Notes under the pieces: generated by a model
The model's input: the letters and a program-made list of their open reading frames with translations, nothing else
The model's database searches: none
What the model was told of the DNA's origin: nothing
Source of the DNA: an uncultured Burkholderiales bacterium
GTDB lineage: Bacteria; Pseudomonadota; Gammaproteobacteria; Burkholderiales; Burkholderiaceae_C
Direction: 5' to 3'
Assembly: GCA_903820745.1 (NCBI GenBank)
Contig: CAIJIT010000049.1
Coordinates: forward strand, 1 to 64,000
DNA length: 64,000 nucleotides
Program-made: the position numbers and the translations under genes
Shown: piece by piece, positions 56,020-64,000 of the stretch
Layout of the letters: every line of letters starts with the position of its first letter
Position numbering within the stretch: position 1 is the stretch's first letter

Positions 56020-57288
56020 CTATTTGGTCCGCGCCGCCGTTGCGATCTGCTGCATCGCTTCGCGGGCGCTCATGCGGTCGCTGTTCCAGAATTGGCTGAT
56101 CGCATCCTTGATCGCGCCTTCAACAGCTGAAGGGACTGCCATGCCATGCGCAATCGAGGGCAGCAATGTGCCGGCTTTGGCGCTGCTGCCGAAGTCGCTC
56201 GAGGATTGCTTGGCGCATTCGTCGAACTTGTCCATCTTGACGCCCACGCGCACCGGGATCGAACCTTTGTTGAGGCTGAAGGTCTCCTGGAATTCCGGCC
56301 CCATGATGGTTGCTGCGAGGTCTTTTTGGGCCAAACTATTGGCCTCGTTTTTCAGCTTGAACATCGCAAACGAATCGATGTTGTAGGTGAAGGCCTTGGC
56401 GCTGCCTGGAGAAGGTGTGCAGATGAAGTCCTTGCCAGGCACCTTGCCCGCAGCGATGAACTCGCCCTTGGCCCAGTCGCCCATGAACTGCATGCCGGCT
56501 TCGCCCTTGATGACCATCGCGCTGGCCAGATTCCAGTCGCGGCCGGGCGAATTCTTGTCGGTATAGGCTTTTACCCGCTTGAAAGTGCCCAGCACTTTTT
56601 CCATCGTGGCACTGTTCAGCGCGGCCTGGTCGAGTTGCACCAGCGCCAGGCGATAAAAGTCACTGCCACCGACGCCGAGTGCGACATCCTCGAACAGGGT
56701 CAGGTCCTGCCAGTTCTGGCCGCCATGAGCGACCGGTATCAGGCCGGCTTTTTTCAAGGCTTCAGCAGCCACGAAGAATTCATCCCAGTTGTTTGGCGCT
56801 TTGGCACCGGCGCGCTTGAAGGCTTGCGGGTTGATCCACAACCAATTGACGCGGTGCACATTCACCGGCACAGCGATATAGCTGCCTTTGAACTTCATCT
56901 GGTCGCTGACCACTTTGGGCAACAGATCGTCCCAATGTCCGGCCTTGGCCACATCGTCGATATTGGCCAGCACGCCTTCGCGCGCCCAGTCCTGCAGTGA
57001 GGGGCCCTTGATCTGCGCGGCGGCCGGCGCATTGCCTGAGACCACGCGCGACTTCAGCACGGTCATCGCCGAATCGCCACCACCGCCGGCAACCGCAAAA
57101 TCCTTCCAGCTATGTCCCTTCAACTGCAAGCTGGCCTTGAGCGACTGCGCGGCCTTGGCTTCGCCGCCACTGGTCCACCAATGCAGCACTTCAACTTCGC
57201 CAGCGCAGACGGGCAGGGCGATGAAGTTGATCGCGGCGATTGCGGCCAAGGCTTTGCGACTGAACGCTCGTTTGCATGCTTTTGTCAT
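56020..57288 (-). CDS. Sugar-binding protein of an ABC importer (GtsA-like)
   Basis: A 422-residue periplasmic binding protein. After the signal peptide (about 1-29, ending VCAG) the mature start EVEVLHWWTSGGEAKAA is typical of the glucose/mannose-binding GtsA group; AQIKGPSLQDWAREG, NVHRVNWLWINPQAF and GDWAKGEF are further matches. AGGAG precedes ATG 57288. Together with two permeases and an ATPase downstream it forms a full importer. Glucose is the likely cargo, fitting hydrolysis by the nearby glucosidases, but other monosaccharides are possible. Confidence 0.9.
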   Translation of the reverse strand: MTKACKRAFSRKALAAIAAINFIALPVCAGEVEVLHWWTSGGEAKAAQSLKASLQLKGHSWKDFAVAGGGGDSAMTVLKSRVVSGNAPAAAQIKGPSLQDWAREGVLANIDDVAKAGHWDDLLPKVVSDQMKFKGSYIAVPVNVHRVNWLWINPQAFKRAGAKAPNNWDEFFVAAEALKKAGLIPVAHGGQNWQDLTLFEDVALGVGGSDFYRLALVQLDQAALNSATMEKVLGTFKRVKAYTDKNSPGRDWNLASAMVIKGEAGMQFMGDWAKGEFIAAGKVPGKDFICTPSPGSAKAFTYNIDSFAMFKLKNEANSLAQKDLAATIMGPEFQETFSLNKGSIPVRVGVKMDKFDECAKQSSSDFGSSAKAGTLLPSIAHGMAVPSAVEGAIKDAISQFWNSDRMSAREAMQQIATAARTK

Positions 57289-57341
57289 CGATCGAGATCT
57301 CCTGGCGCAAGCCTGACCCGCAAGGTTGCGCGCCCCAATTA

Positions 57342-57378
57342 TTAACGAAAAATTAACACCGTGTAAGAAGGGGTTAAC
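57342..57378 (-). promoter_or_regulatory. Direct TTAAC repeats, likely OmpR-family response-regulator site
   Basis: On the plus strand TTAAC occurs at 57342-57346, 57353-57357 and 57374-57378, spaced 11 and 21 bases, that is, on the same face of the helix. The first pair is TTAAC-N6-TTAAC, like the half-site-N6-half-site sites of PmrA/QseB-type regulators. It lies 54-90 bases ahead of the binding-protein gene and touches the end of the histidine kinase gene. Confidence 0.45.
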
Positions 57379-58864
57379 CCGCTGCCGGCAGCTTGACCCT
57401 GGCCAGCAGGCCGGTCGGCTGCACCGGCAGCAGTTCGACGCTGCCTGAATGGCGCTCGACGATTTCGCGCACGATGGCCAAACCCAGGCCGCAACCGGTG
57501 CCGTCCTCGGTGCCGCGCACAAAGCGCTCGAACAGATGGTCGCGCTCGGACTCGGGCACGCCCGGGCCGTTGTCTTCAACTTCGAGCAGCAACTCCCTGC
57601 CTTGCCCATGCACGCGCACGGTCACCGTCGCGCCCCGTCCTGCATAGCGGACCGCATTGTCGATCAGGTTGATCAGCACCTCGCCGAGCAGCAAGCCGAT
57701 GCCGCGGACTTCGGCCGGCCGCGGTGGTGGCCGGTCTTGCTCATCACCATCGGGCTCGTCAAAGCCCAGATCAACGCCAGCCAGCAAAGCGCGCGGCACC
57801 ATCTCGGCGGTGACATCGCGGGCCAGTTGTCGCAGATCGACCGGCAAGCGGTTTTGCAAGCTGGCTGATTCGGGCTCGGCCCTGGCCAAGGTCAGCAACT
57901 GGTTGACCAGGTGGGCGCTGCGTACCGCGCTTTCATGCACGCGCTTGAGCCTGGCGATCAAGGACGGCTCGGTCGCTTCCATCAAGGCCAGTTCGGTCTG
58001 GCTTTTCAGCCCGGCCAGTGGCGTTCGTAGCTGATGCGCGGCATCGCTGATGAAGCGTTTTTGTGCAGCGACATGGTGGTGGACTTCGCCGAGCAAGGTG
58101 TTCATCGCTCGGGCCAAGGCCCGTACTTCCAGCGGAGCGGCATTCAGCTGAATTGGCGTCAGGTCATTGAGCGCCCGGCCTTCGACCTTGCCCCGCAGCA
58201 AGGCCAGCGGCGCCAACCCGGCGCGGATGCCGGCCCAGACGACCATCGTCATCAGCGCGATCAAGGCCGACAAAGGCAGCACCAGATCGAGCATGATCTG
58301 GCGCGCCAGCTCTTCCCGGTTGGTGCTCGAGCGGGCCACCTGCACCAGCATGGTCTGACCGGGCGAGTCGGCATCTCCATAGCGCAAATAAAGCGCAGCC
58401 ACCCTGACGCGCTCGGACTTGTCGGCCCCGGCATTGGGCTGGTTCAAGATGCCATCGTAGAAATAAGGCTCGCCCATCACAGGATCGGTGATCGTTGGCC
58501 GCGGCGGCAGGTTGCGGTTGCCGAGGATGAACTGCCCTGGCGGCGTGCTGACCGTGTAGAGCACGCGGTCGCTCGGGTCGGATTCGAGGATGTCCTGGGC
58601 GGCTCGTGGAAAGTCGATCAGCAGCCCGTTGCCCTGCGGCTTGACCTGGCGCGCCAAGGCTCTTGAGGCCTGCGACAGCGTGGCGTCGACCGCCTGGTTG
58701 GCATAGCGAGCCGCCAGGTTGTAGGTGAACAAGCCGGCTGCCAGCCACAGGATGATCTGCGGCAGCAGCAGCCAGATGAACAATTGCCGGTGCAGCGATG
58801 GGGCGCCGGTGGCTGCGCCGGGAAGGGCGGCCCACCAGCCAAGGCGCAGGAATTTTTTGTCCAT
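57374..58864 (-). CDS. Orphan sensor histidine kinase (TctE-like)
   Basis: A 496-residue inner-membrane kinase with two membrane segments (about 28-50 and 192-212) around a 2CSK_N-type periplasmic sensor region. H277 in DAAHQLRTPLAGL is the phosphorylation site; the ATPase domain has LLGEVLINLIDNAVRYAG, EDNGPGVP and TGCGLGLAIVREI. No response-regulator gene lies beside it in the window, unlike most of this family. Its place between GH16 and the sugar-binding protein gene suggests it senses carbohydrate, perhaps glucose. An imperfect response-regulator-like repeat lies upstream at 58960-58975. Confidence 0.9.
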   Translation of the reverse strand: MDKKFLRLGWWAALPGAATGAPSLHRQLFIWLLLPQIILWLAAGLFTYNLAARYANQAVDATLSQASRALARQVKPQGNGLLIDFPRAAQDILESDPSDRVLYTVSTPPGQFILGNRNLPPRPTITDPVMGEPYFYDGILNQPNAGADKSERVRVAALYLRYGDADSPGQTMLVQVARSSTNREELARQIMLDLVLPLSALIALMTMVVWAGIRAGLAPLALLRGKVEGRALNDLTPIQLNAAPLEVRALARAMNTLLGEVHHHVAAQKRFISDAAHQLRTPLAGLKSQTELALMEATEPSLIARLKRVHESAVRSAHLVNQLLTLARAEPESASLQNRLPVDLRQLARDVTAEMVPRALLAGVDLGFDEPDGDEQDRPPPRPAEVRGIGLLLGEVLINLIDNAVRYAGRGATVTVRVHGQGRELLLEVEDNGPGVPESERDHLFERFVRGTEDGTGCGLGLAIVREIVERHSGSVELLPVQPTGLLARVKLPAAG

Positions 58865-58959
58865 AGCAAATCAGGGATAGCTTCAGCCGCGAGCATAGCT
58901 GCCGCGGCCCTCAAAGCAAGCAGCGAATACCAGCGCTTATCCGCCTCGCAAGCAATTGA

Positions 58960-58975
58960 TTAACAATTCATGAAC
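58960..58975 (-). promoter_or_regulatory. Imperfect direct repeat upstream of the orphan kinase
   Basis: TTAAC-N6-TGAAC, one base off the repeat at 57342-57357, 96 bases ahead of the kinase start. If the same regulator binds, it would explain coordinated control. By-eye match only. Confidence 0.3.
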
Positions 58976-58999
58976 ATCGACGATTGGGCGTTTCCGCCT

Positions 59000-59824
59000 T
59001 CAGCGCGGTGCCTGATAAACGCGCACATGGTCGACTTCCAGCGTCGTCGGAAAGATTGCGTCGTCGACCGGACCTCCGAGGTCGCCGCCGATGGCCAGAT
59101 TGAGGATCAGGAATTGCGGCGCATCGAAAGGCCAGGCCGCGACGCCGGTCTTCGGGTTGGCATAGCTGAAATGCTCGACCCCATCGACACCGAAGCGGAT
59201 CAGCTCATGGGTCCAGAGCATCTGGTAGTTGTGGAACGCCTTGCAGGCATCGGGCAACTGCCGGCCATTGCCAACGCCATTGCCGCCGCTGCCGGCGCTT
59301 CGGTGCACGGTGCTGAAGATCCGTTCGGGGTCTTTACCGAGCTGCTCGAGGATGTCGAGCTCGCCATCGGCGGGCCAGCTGCCGGCGCTGCCCAGCGTCC
59401 AGATCGCCGGCCAGGTGCCCTTGCCGCAGGGCATCTTGGCGCGGATCTCGAAAAATCCATAGGTCCAGTCGCCCTTGCCCCTTGTAATCAAACGGGCCGA
59501 GCTGTACTGCTGACCGCCCCAGTCGGGTTCGTTCTTCAAGTCCTCGCGGGTTGCGGCGATCAGCAATTTGCCCTGGCTTGCCCTTGCATTTTCAGCCCGC
59601 GGGCCGGCGTAATACTGCTGCTCGTTGTTGTACCAGCCGTCCTTGTTGCGCGACTTGTCATGCAGCCATTTCGCCGGGTCGGGCAGGCCATCCTGCGTGA
59701 ATTCATCGGCCCAGACCAGCTTGTAGCCGGGTGGCAAGGTGAGCGGCGCCGGCGCTGCATGGGTGGCCCCGCAGGCCAGCAGGGCCAGGCCGCAGAGCAG
59801 GCGGCGGCTGAGAGAGAAATCCAT
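59000..59824 (-). CDS. Secreted GH16 beta-glucanase
   Basis: A 274-residue glycoside hydrolase with a signal peptide (about 1-23, ending THAA). The catalytic motif is E155-L-D157-I-L-E160 (GELDILE), with E155 as nucleophile and E160 as acid/base. NNEQQYYAGPRAENARASQGKL and FFEIRAKMP are typical of laminarinases and lichenases, which cut beta-1,3(-1,4)-glucans. No carbohydrate-binding module is attached. Products would enter through the nearby importers and be split by the GH1 enzyme. ATG 59824 has an AGGAAA site upstream; the longer frame would run over the ATPase gene end. Confidence 0.92.
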   Translation of the reverse strand: MDFSLSRRLLCGLALLACGATHAAPAPLTLPPGYKLVWADEFTQDGLPDPAKWLHDKSRNKDGWYNNEQQYYAGPRAENARASQGKLLIAATREDLKNEPDWGGQQYSSARLITRGKGDWTYGFFEIRAKMPCGKGTWPAIWTLGSAGSWPADGELDILEQLGKDPERIFSTVHRSAGSGGNGVGNGRQLPDACKAFHNYQMLWTHELIRFGVDGVEHFSYANPKTGVAAWPFDAPQFLILNLAIGGDLGGPVDDAIFPTTLEVDHVRVYQAPR

Positions 59825-59859
59825 CTTGTTTCCTTTTGAAATTGCTTTGCCGGCCACCG

Positions 59860-60921
59860 TCAGTTCAGCAGACAACCCGCAACATCGAAACCGATGGCCT
59901 GTCCAGCCAGCGGCTTCAGCCACAGCGTTTGACCGGCTTGCAGATGGCTCAGCTCGCTGCCGACCTTGGCATTGAGCAGTCCATCTTGTCCGTCCACTTT
60001 CAGGTGCAGGATCGACGCATCGCCCAGATGTTCGGCCAGCACCAAGGTTGCCGGCACCGCCGTTGAGTCAAGCGCGGTCAATACCTGCAGCTGCTCGGCG
60101 CGCAAGCCGGCGCAGCTTGCCTGTGGGGCGATTGATGCGCTCAGCGCGGCCCACAAGGCCAGTTGCGCCGCGCTGGCATCCGCTGCGGGGCGGTCGATCA
60201 GGTTGATCCGCGGCGCGCCCAGAAATGCCGCGACAAATTTGGTCGCGGGGCGGCTGTACAAGGCCATCGGTGCGCCTTGCTGCTCGATGCGGCCCTGATG
60301 GAAGACGGCGATGCGGTCGCCCAAGGTCATCGCTTCGACCTGATCATGGGTCACATAGATCATCGTCGTGCCCAGCTCCTGGTGCAGGCGCGAGAGCTCG
60401 ATCCGCATCTCCACCCGCAAGGCGGCGTCGAGGTTGGACAGCGGCTCGTCAAACAGGAAGACCTTGGGCTTGCGAACGATGGCGCGGCCGATCGCAACCC
60501 GTTGGCGCTGGCCGCCTGAGAGCTCCTTGGGGAAGCGGGAGAGCAACTCAGTGATGCGCAGCGCCTCGGCGGTGCGGCCCACTTGCTGCTGGCGCTCACG
60601 CTTTGAAACCCCTGCCATGTGCAGTGCGAAACCCATGTTTTCGGCCACCGTCATATGCGGGTAGAGCGCATAGCTCTGGAACACCATCGCCGCGCCGCGG
60701 TCGGCCGGGCGCAGTTCATTGGCGCGCTGGCCGTCGATCAGCAATTCGCCGCGGTCGATGCTTTCCAGCCCGGCAATCATGCGCAGCAGCGTCGACTTGC
60801 CGCAGCCCGATGGCCCGACAAAGACGATGAATTCGCCGTCCTCAACCTCCAGGTCAACGCCCTGGATCACGTCGACCGCACCGAAACTCTTGTGGATGCC
60901 GCGCAGGCTTACCTGGCCCAT
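59860..60921 (-). CDS. Sugar ABC transporter ATPase (UgpC/MalK family), second copy
   Basis: A 353-residue ATPase with [36 protein letters not shown] and [12 protein letters not shown], plus a C-terminal regulatory domain. It starts one base after the GH1 stop and probably serves the two permeases encoded upstream (62323-64000). It is clearly different in sequence from the ATPase at 53201, so the two importers have their own motors. Confidence 0.93.
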   Translation of the reverse strand: MGQVSLRGIHKSFGAVDVIQGVDLEVEDGEFIVFVGPSGCGKSTLLRMIAGLESIDRGELLIDGQRANELRPADRGAAMVFQSYALYPHMTVAENMGFALHMAGVSKRERQQQVGRTAEALRITELLSRFPKELSGGQRQRVAIGRAIVRKPKVFLFDEPLSNLDAALRVEMRIELSRLHQELGTTMIYVTHDQVEAMTLGDRIAVFHQGRIEQQGAPMALYSRPATKFVAAFLGAPRINLIDRPAADASAAQLALWAALSASIAPQASCAGLRAEQLQVLTALDSTAVPATLVLAEHLGDASILHLKVDGQDGLLNAKVGSELSHLQAGQTLWLKPLAGQAIGFDVAGCLLN

Positions 60922-60922
60922 A

Positions 60923-62287
60923 TCAAACCCTCGCCCTGTGGTCAGCAGCGTGACAGCGCTGCAGAAATTCCCGATACCAATGCGCGCTGTCTTTGAGCCG
61001 GCGTTGCTGCGTGGCGTAGTCGACATGGACCAGGCCGAAGCGCTTCTCATAGCCGCTGGCCCATTCGAAGTTGTCCATCAGGCTCCAGACCATATAGCCG
61101 GCCATCGGCACGCCCTGGTCGAGCGCATCGGCGACCGCGGCGATATGGGTCTGCAGATAGTCCTTGCGGTCGGCGTCATGCACCTGGCCGTCGCTCAGCG
61201 GGTCCTTGAAGGCGCCGCCGTTCTCGGTGATGTAGAGCGGCGGCAAGACATGGCTGCGGTGCAGCCTCAGCAGCAATTCGGTCAGCCCTTGCGGGTAGAT
61301 CTCCCAATCCATCTCGGTGACCGGCAGACCCAGCGCCTTGGCATCGAAAGGCTGGCCGGCGCTGGCAACATAACGGGTGTAGTAATTGATGCCGAGGTAA
61401 TCCATCGGCGTGGCGATATGGGCCATGTCGCCGGCTTCGATCAGCGGCGCATCGGGCCCCAGTTCGGCCAGCACTTCCGCTGGGTAGGCGGCGTTGAAAA
61501 GCGGGTCGGTATACCAGCGCAGGTCGCGCGCATCGTGCATCTGTGCCATGGCCAGATCTGCGGCGCTGTCGGTGGCCGGCATCGCCGGCGACATGTTCAG
61601 CACGATTCCCAGCTTGGCTTTGCACCCATCGGCGCGTAGCGCCTGCAGCGCCAGGCCATGGCTGAGCAGCAGATGGTGCGAGACCTGGGCGGCGACCGCA
61701 CGGCTCTTGATGCCGGGCGCAAAGATGCCCAGTTGATGGCCCAGCACCGCCATCACCCAGGGCTCGTTATGGGTGGTGATGCCGGTCAGGCGATCGCCCA
61801 GGCGCTGGTTGATGCCGCGGGCATAGTCGACGAAGTGATGCACGGTGGCGCGTGCGGCCCAGCCGCCCTGCTCCTGCAGCGCTTGCGGCAGGTCCCAATG
61901 GTTCAGCGTCAGCCAAGGCTGGATGCCGCGCGCCAGCAAACCGTCGACCAGGCGTTCGTAAAAGTCCAGCCCGGCCGGGTTCCAGGCCCCGGCGCCGAGC
62001 GGTTGAACGCGCGGCCAGGAGACCGAGAAGCGGTAGGCGTCGACGCCCAGCGAGGCGATCAGGTCGAGGTCGGACTCAAGCCGGTGGTAATGGTCACAGG
62101 CGATGTCGCCATTGCTGCCATCCTTGATGGCGCCCGGAAGCTGACAGAACAGGTCCCAGATCGAGGCGCCCTTGCCATCGGTGGCAGCAGCGCCTTCGAT
62201 CTGGAAAGCACTGGTGGCCACGCCCCAGCAGAAGTCGGCCGGAAACCGGTGGTGCAGCAGCGAAACGGCGGAAACGGCAATCGTCAT
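60923..62287 (-). CDS. GH1 beta-glucosidase
   Basis: A 454-residue GH1 enzyme of normal length. E175 in THNEPWV is the acid/base and E355 in YITENGG the nucleophile; [15 protein letters not shown] and [10 protein letters not shown] are family motifs. No signal peptide is seen, so it should cleave imported cellobiose or laminari-oligosaccharides to glucose in the cytoplasm. The reading frame stays open 813 bases further upstream across the permease gene, but ATG 62287 gives the normal start. Confidence 0.93.
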   Translation of the reverse strand: MTIAVSAVSLLHHRFPADFCWGVATSAFQIEGAAATDGKGASIWDLFCQLPGAIKDGSNGDIACDHYHRLESDLDLIASLGVDAYRFSVSWPRVQPLGAGAWNPAGLDFYERLVDGLLARGIQPWLTLNHWDLPQALQEQGGWAARATVHHFVDYARGINQRLGDRLTGITTHNEPWVMAVLGHQLGIFAPGIKSRAVAAQVSHHLLLSHGLALQALRADGCKAKLGIVLNMSPAMPATDSAADLAMAQMHDARDLRWYTDPLFNAAYPAEVLAELGPDAPLIEAGDMAHIATPMDYLGINYYTRYVASAGQPFDAKALGLPVTEMDWEIYPQGLTELLLRLHRSHVLPPLYITENGGAFKDPLSDGQVHDADRKDYLQTHIAAVADALDQGVPMAGYMVWSLMDNFEWASGYEKRFGLVHVDYATQQRRLKDSAHWYREFLQRCHAADHRARV

Positions 62288-62322
62288 GGGGTCAATCAGG
62301 CAAGGGTGAGTCGGCGCGGCGG

Positions 62323-63144
62323 CTATTTGACGGCGCCGGCGGTCAGCCCGGCGATCAATTGGCGCGAGAAGATGAAGAACAGCAGCAGCAGCGGCACCGT
62401 GGCGATGGCCGAACCGGCCATCAGCGCCCCCCATTCGGTGTTTTCCGGGCTCTGGATGCTGCGCAGGGCCAGCGGCAAGGTGAAGGAGTCGGCGCTGCGC
62501 ATCACGATCAGCGGACCGATGAAGTTGTTCCAGGAACTGATGAAGGTGATCAGCCCCAAGGTGCCCAGGGCCGGTTTCAGCAAGGGCAGCACGATGCGCC
62601 AGTAGATGCTGAATTCGCCGCAACCATCCATCCGTGCGGCTTCGAGCAGCTCGCGGGGAATCGCGCTGAGGGCGAATTGCCGCATCAGGAAAATGCCGAA
62701 AGCGCTGGCGGCGCCGGGAATATAGAGCGCCCGATGCTGGTCGATCCAGCCCAGCGCATCCATGATCATGAAGCTCGGGATCATGCTCATGAAGGAAGGC
62801 AGCAGCATGGTTGCCATCACCAGGCCGAACAGCGTCTGCTTGTGGCGAAACTCGAACATTGCGAAGGCATAGCCGGCCAGCGAACAGAAGAACAGCGTCA
62901 GCAGCGTCGAGGCGATCGCCACATAGACGCTCCAGCCGACATTGCGCCAGAACGGCAGCCTTGCGTTGAGGATTTCCAGATTGGCCTGGAACGAATGGCT
63001 GAAGAACAGCGGCAGCGGCTGGCTGAAAATCTCGGTGCGCGTGTGGGTGGCGAACACGAACATGAAGTAAAAAGGCGCCAGCATCAGCAAGGCCCCGCAA
63101 CCGACCAGCAGATAAGCCGGCCAGGTTTTCATTGGAGCCTTCAT
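62323..63144 (-). CDS. Sugar ABC transporter permease (MalG type)
   Basis: A 273-residue permease with six segments and the EAA loop ELLEAARMDGCGEFSIYWRIVLPLLKP. ATG 63144 overlaps the stop of the upstream permease (ATGA); an ATG four codons later is an alternative. It belongs to the second importer, upstream of GH1 and the ATPase. Confidence 0.92.
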   Translation of the reverse strand: MKAPMKTWPAYLLVGCGALLMLAPFYFMFVFATHTRTEIFSQPLPLFFSHSFQANLEILNARLPFWRNVGWSVYVAIASTLLTLFFCSLAGYAFAMFEFRHKQTLFGLVMATMLLPSFMSMIPSFMIMDALGWIDQHRALYIPGAASAFGIFLMRQFALSAIPRELLEAARMDGCGEFSIYWRIVLPLLKPALGTLGLITFISSWNNFIGPLIVMRSADSFTLPLALRSIQSPENTEWGALMAGSAIATVPLLLLFFIFSRQLIAGLTAGAVK

Positions 63145-64000
63145 GCCGCTGACGTCCTGGCGCTGAAGGCGCGGTTGGTCAACCAGGTCAGCATCGCCAC
63201 GATCAGGAACAAGATCCAGCTCATCGCGCTCGAGCCGCCGAAGTCGTTGAAGTCAAAGGCCATGCGGTACAGGTAGACCGCCGAGGTCATCGCCGATTGG
63301 TCCGGGCCGCCCTTGCCATTGGTGAGGATGAACGGCTCTTCGAACAACTGCAGCCCGCCGATGACGCTGAGCATCACGCCGAAATAGATCATCGGTTTCA
63401 GGCTCGGCAAGGTGATGCGCCAGAACTGCTGCCAGCGGCCGGCGCCGTCCATCTCGGCGGCCTCGTAAAGGTCTTTCGGGATCGTCTGCAGCGCCGCCAT
63501 ATAGAGCACCAAATTGAAGCCGAGGTAACGCCAGAAGACGATCAGGGCGATCGCCGGCTTGATCGTGCCGGGCTTGTTCAGCCAGTCGATCGGCGCCAGG
63601 CCGAACAAGCGGTCGAGGCCCAGATTGACCAGACCATAGTCGCGCGAGAACAGCGAGCTGAACATGATCGCGATTGCCACGCTGGAGGTGATGTAGGGCA
63701 GGAAATAGGCGCCGATCCAGAAATCCCGGCTGCGCGTGAACGACTGGTGGATGAACACCGCCAGCGGAATTGCCACCAGATGCTGGGGCAGCCCGGAGGC
63801 CAGCGCCAACCAGAGCGTATTGCCCAGCGACTTCCAGAACCAGGCGTCGCCAATGGCGAAGTAGAAGTTCTCCAGCCCGACATATTGCATCGCGCCCAGT
63901 CCGCTGGTCGGCTCCCAGGACTGGAAGGCCAGATAGAGCGAGAACAGCAGCGGGAAGACGCCGAACAAGGCGAACAGGGCCAGGAATGGGCTGATGAACA
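63141..64000 (-). CDS. Sugar ABC transporter permease (MalF type), 5' end outside window
   Basis: The frame is open through base 64000 and reads FISPFLALFALFGVFPLLFS at the edge, the usual first membrane segment of MalF-like permeases, so a few N-terminal residues lie outside. Five further segments and the EAA loop (LYEAAEMDGAGRWQQFWRITLPSLKP) are present. The binding protein for this importer is probably further upstream, beyond the window. Confidence 0.9.
   Translation of the reverse strand, partial: FISPFLALFALFGVFPLLFSLYLAFQSWEPTSGLGAMQYVGLENFYFAIGDAWFWKSLGNTLWLALASGLPQHLVAIPLAVFIHQSFTRSRDFWIGAYFLPYITSSVAIAIMFSSLFSRDYGLVNLGLDRLFGLAPIDWLNKPGTIKPAIALIVFWRYLGFNLVLYMAALQTIPKDLYEAAEMDGAGRWQQFWRITLPSLKPMIYFGVMLSVIGGLQLFEEPFILTNGKGGPDQSAMTSAVYLYRMAFDFNDFGGSSAMSWILFLIVAMLTWLTNRAFSARTSAA

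Noticed and set aside
60923..63100. A 725-residue permease/beta-glucosidase fusion
   Set aside because: The frame upstream of 62287 is a frame-shifted reading of the permease gene; GH1 is complete from ATG 62287.

Overview
The window is a high-GC chromosomal segment, most likely from a Burkholderiales betaproteobacterium of the Comamonadaceae/Sphaerotilaceae (Rubrivivax-Leptothrix) type. This rests on gene order and family knowledge, not on a search: sucD-sucC-DUF2889-recX-recA beside a TctD/TctE-type two-component pair, mreBCD-mrdA-rodA divergent from gatCAB, mnmG-rsmG-parA-(RBBP9 hydrolase)-parB, and a QueE with the CX14CX2C cluster motif. Only one gene fragment, at the left edge, belongs to a mobile element, and I saw no tRNA, rRNA or CRISPR array.

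Layout. 1-180: right end of an IS200/IS605-type element with the last codons of tnpB. 262-6400 (minus): PP2C phosphatase, TerC membrane protein, sucDC, DUF2889, recX, and recA behind a LexA box. 6553-8736 (plus): response regulator and histidine kinase. 8726-14454 (minus): rod-shape cluster rodA-mrdA-mreD-mreC-mreB. 14740-18019 (plus): gatCAB. 18033-23636 (minus): thioredoxin-like protein, CBS protein and a three-gene 2-oxoacid:ferredoxin/NAD(P) oxidoreductase operon. A good FNR/Anr-type site lies in the divergent gap before a hemerythrin gene (23844). 24438-26253: POT peptide transporter and a YkgJ-type Cys-cluster protein. 26364-36907: the chromosome-partition region. mnmG and rsmG carry three parS sites inside their reading frames, followed by parA. 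parB comes only 6 kb later, after a copper/redox operon (CotA-like multicopper oxidase, SCO protein, cytochrome c fused to a periplasmic-binding-protein-like domain), argC and a small hydrolase.

37187-42006 (plus): prkA-yeaH-spoVR stress operon. 42007-46837: D-lactate dehydrogenase, PduO-type cobalamin adenosyltransferase, an unrecognised protein with an HNH-like signature, GNAT, DnaQ-like exonuclease, MazG-like pyrophosphatase. 46838-47283: an AT-rich gap with three perfect DnaA boxes, a candidate replication origin or DnaA-regulatory locus. 47284-49113: SGNH lipoprotein and OmpW-like porin. 49133-53154 (minus): queE, an unusual protein of three tandem QueD/PTPS-like domains, and a SUV3-like helicase.

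53201-64000 (minus): a carbohydrate locus that reads as beta-glucan use. It holds a secreted GH16 glucanase, a GH1 beta-glucosidase, one near-complete sugar ABC importer (binding protein, two permeases, ATPase), parts of a second importer (two permeases, ATPase; its binding protein would lie beyond the window) and an orphan TctE-like histidine kinase. Direct TTAAC repeats 11 bp apart precede the binding-protein gene and look like an OmpR-family response-regulator site.

The observations most worth a second look are the three-domain QueD-like protein with its active-site residues split among domains, the DnaA-box cluster 19 kb from the parS sites and away from any visible dnaA, the interrupted parAB locus, and the cytochrome c/binding-protein fusion.
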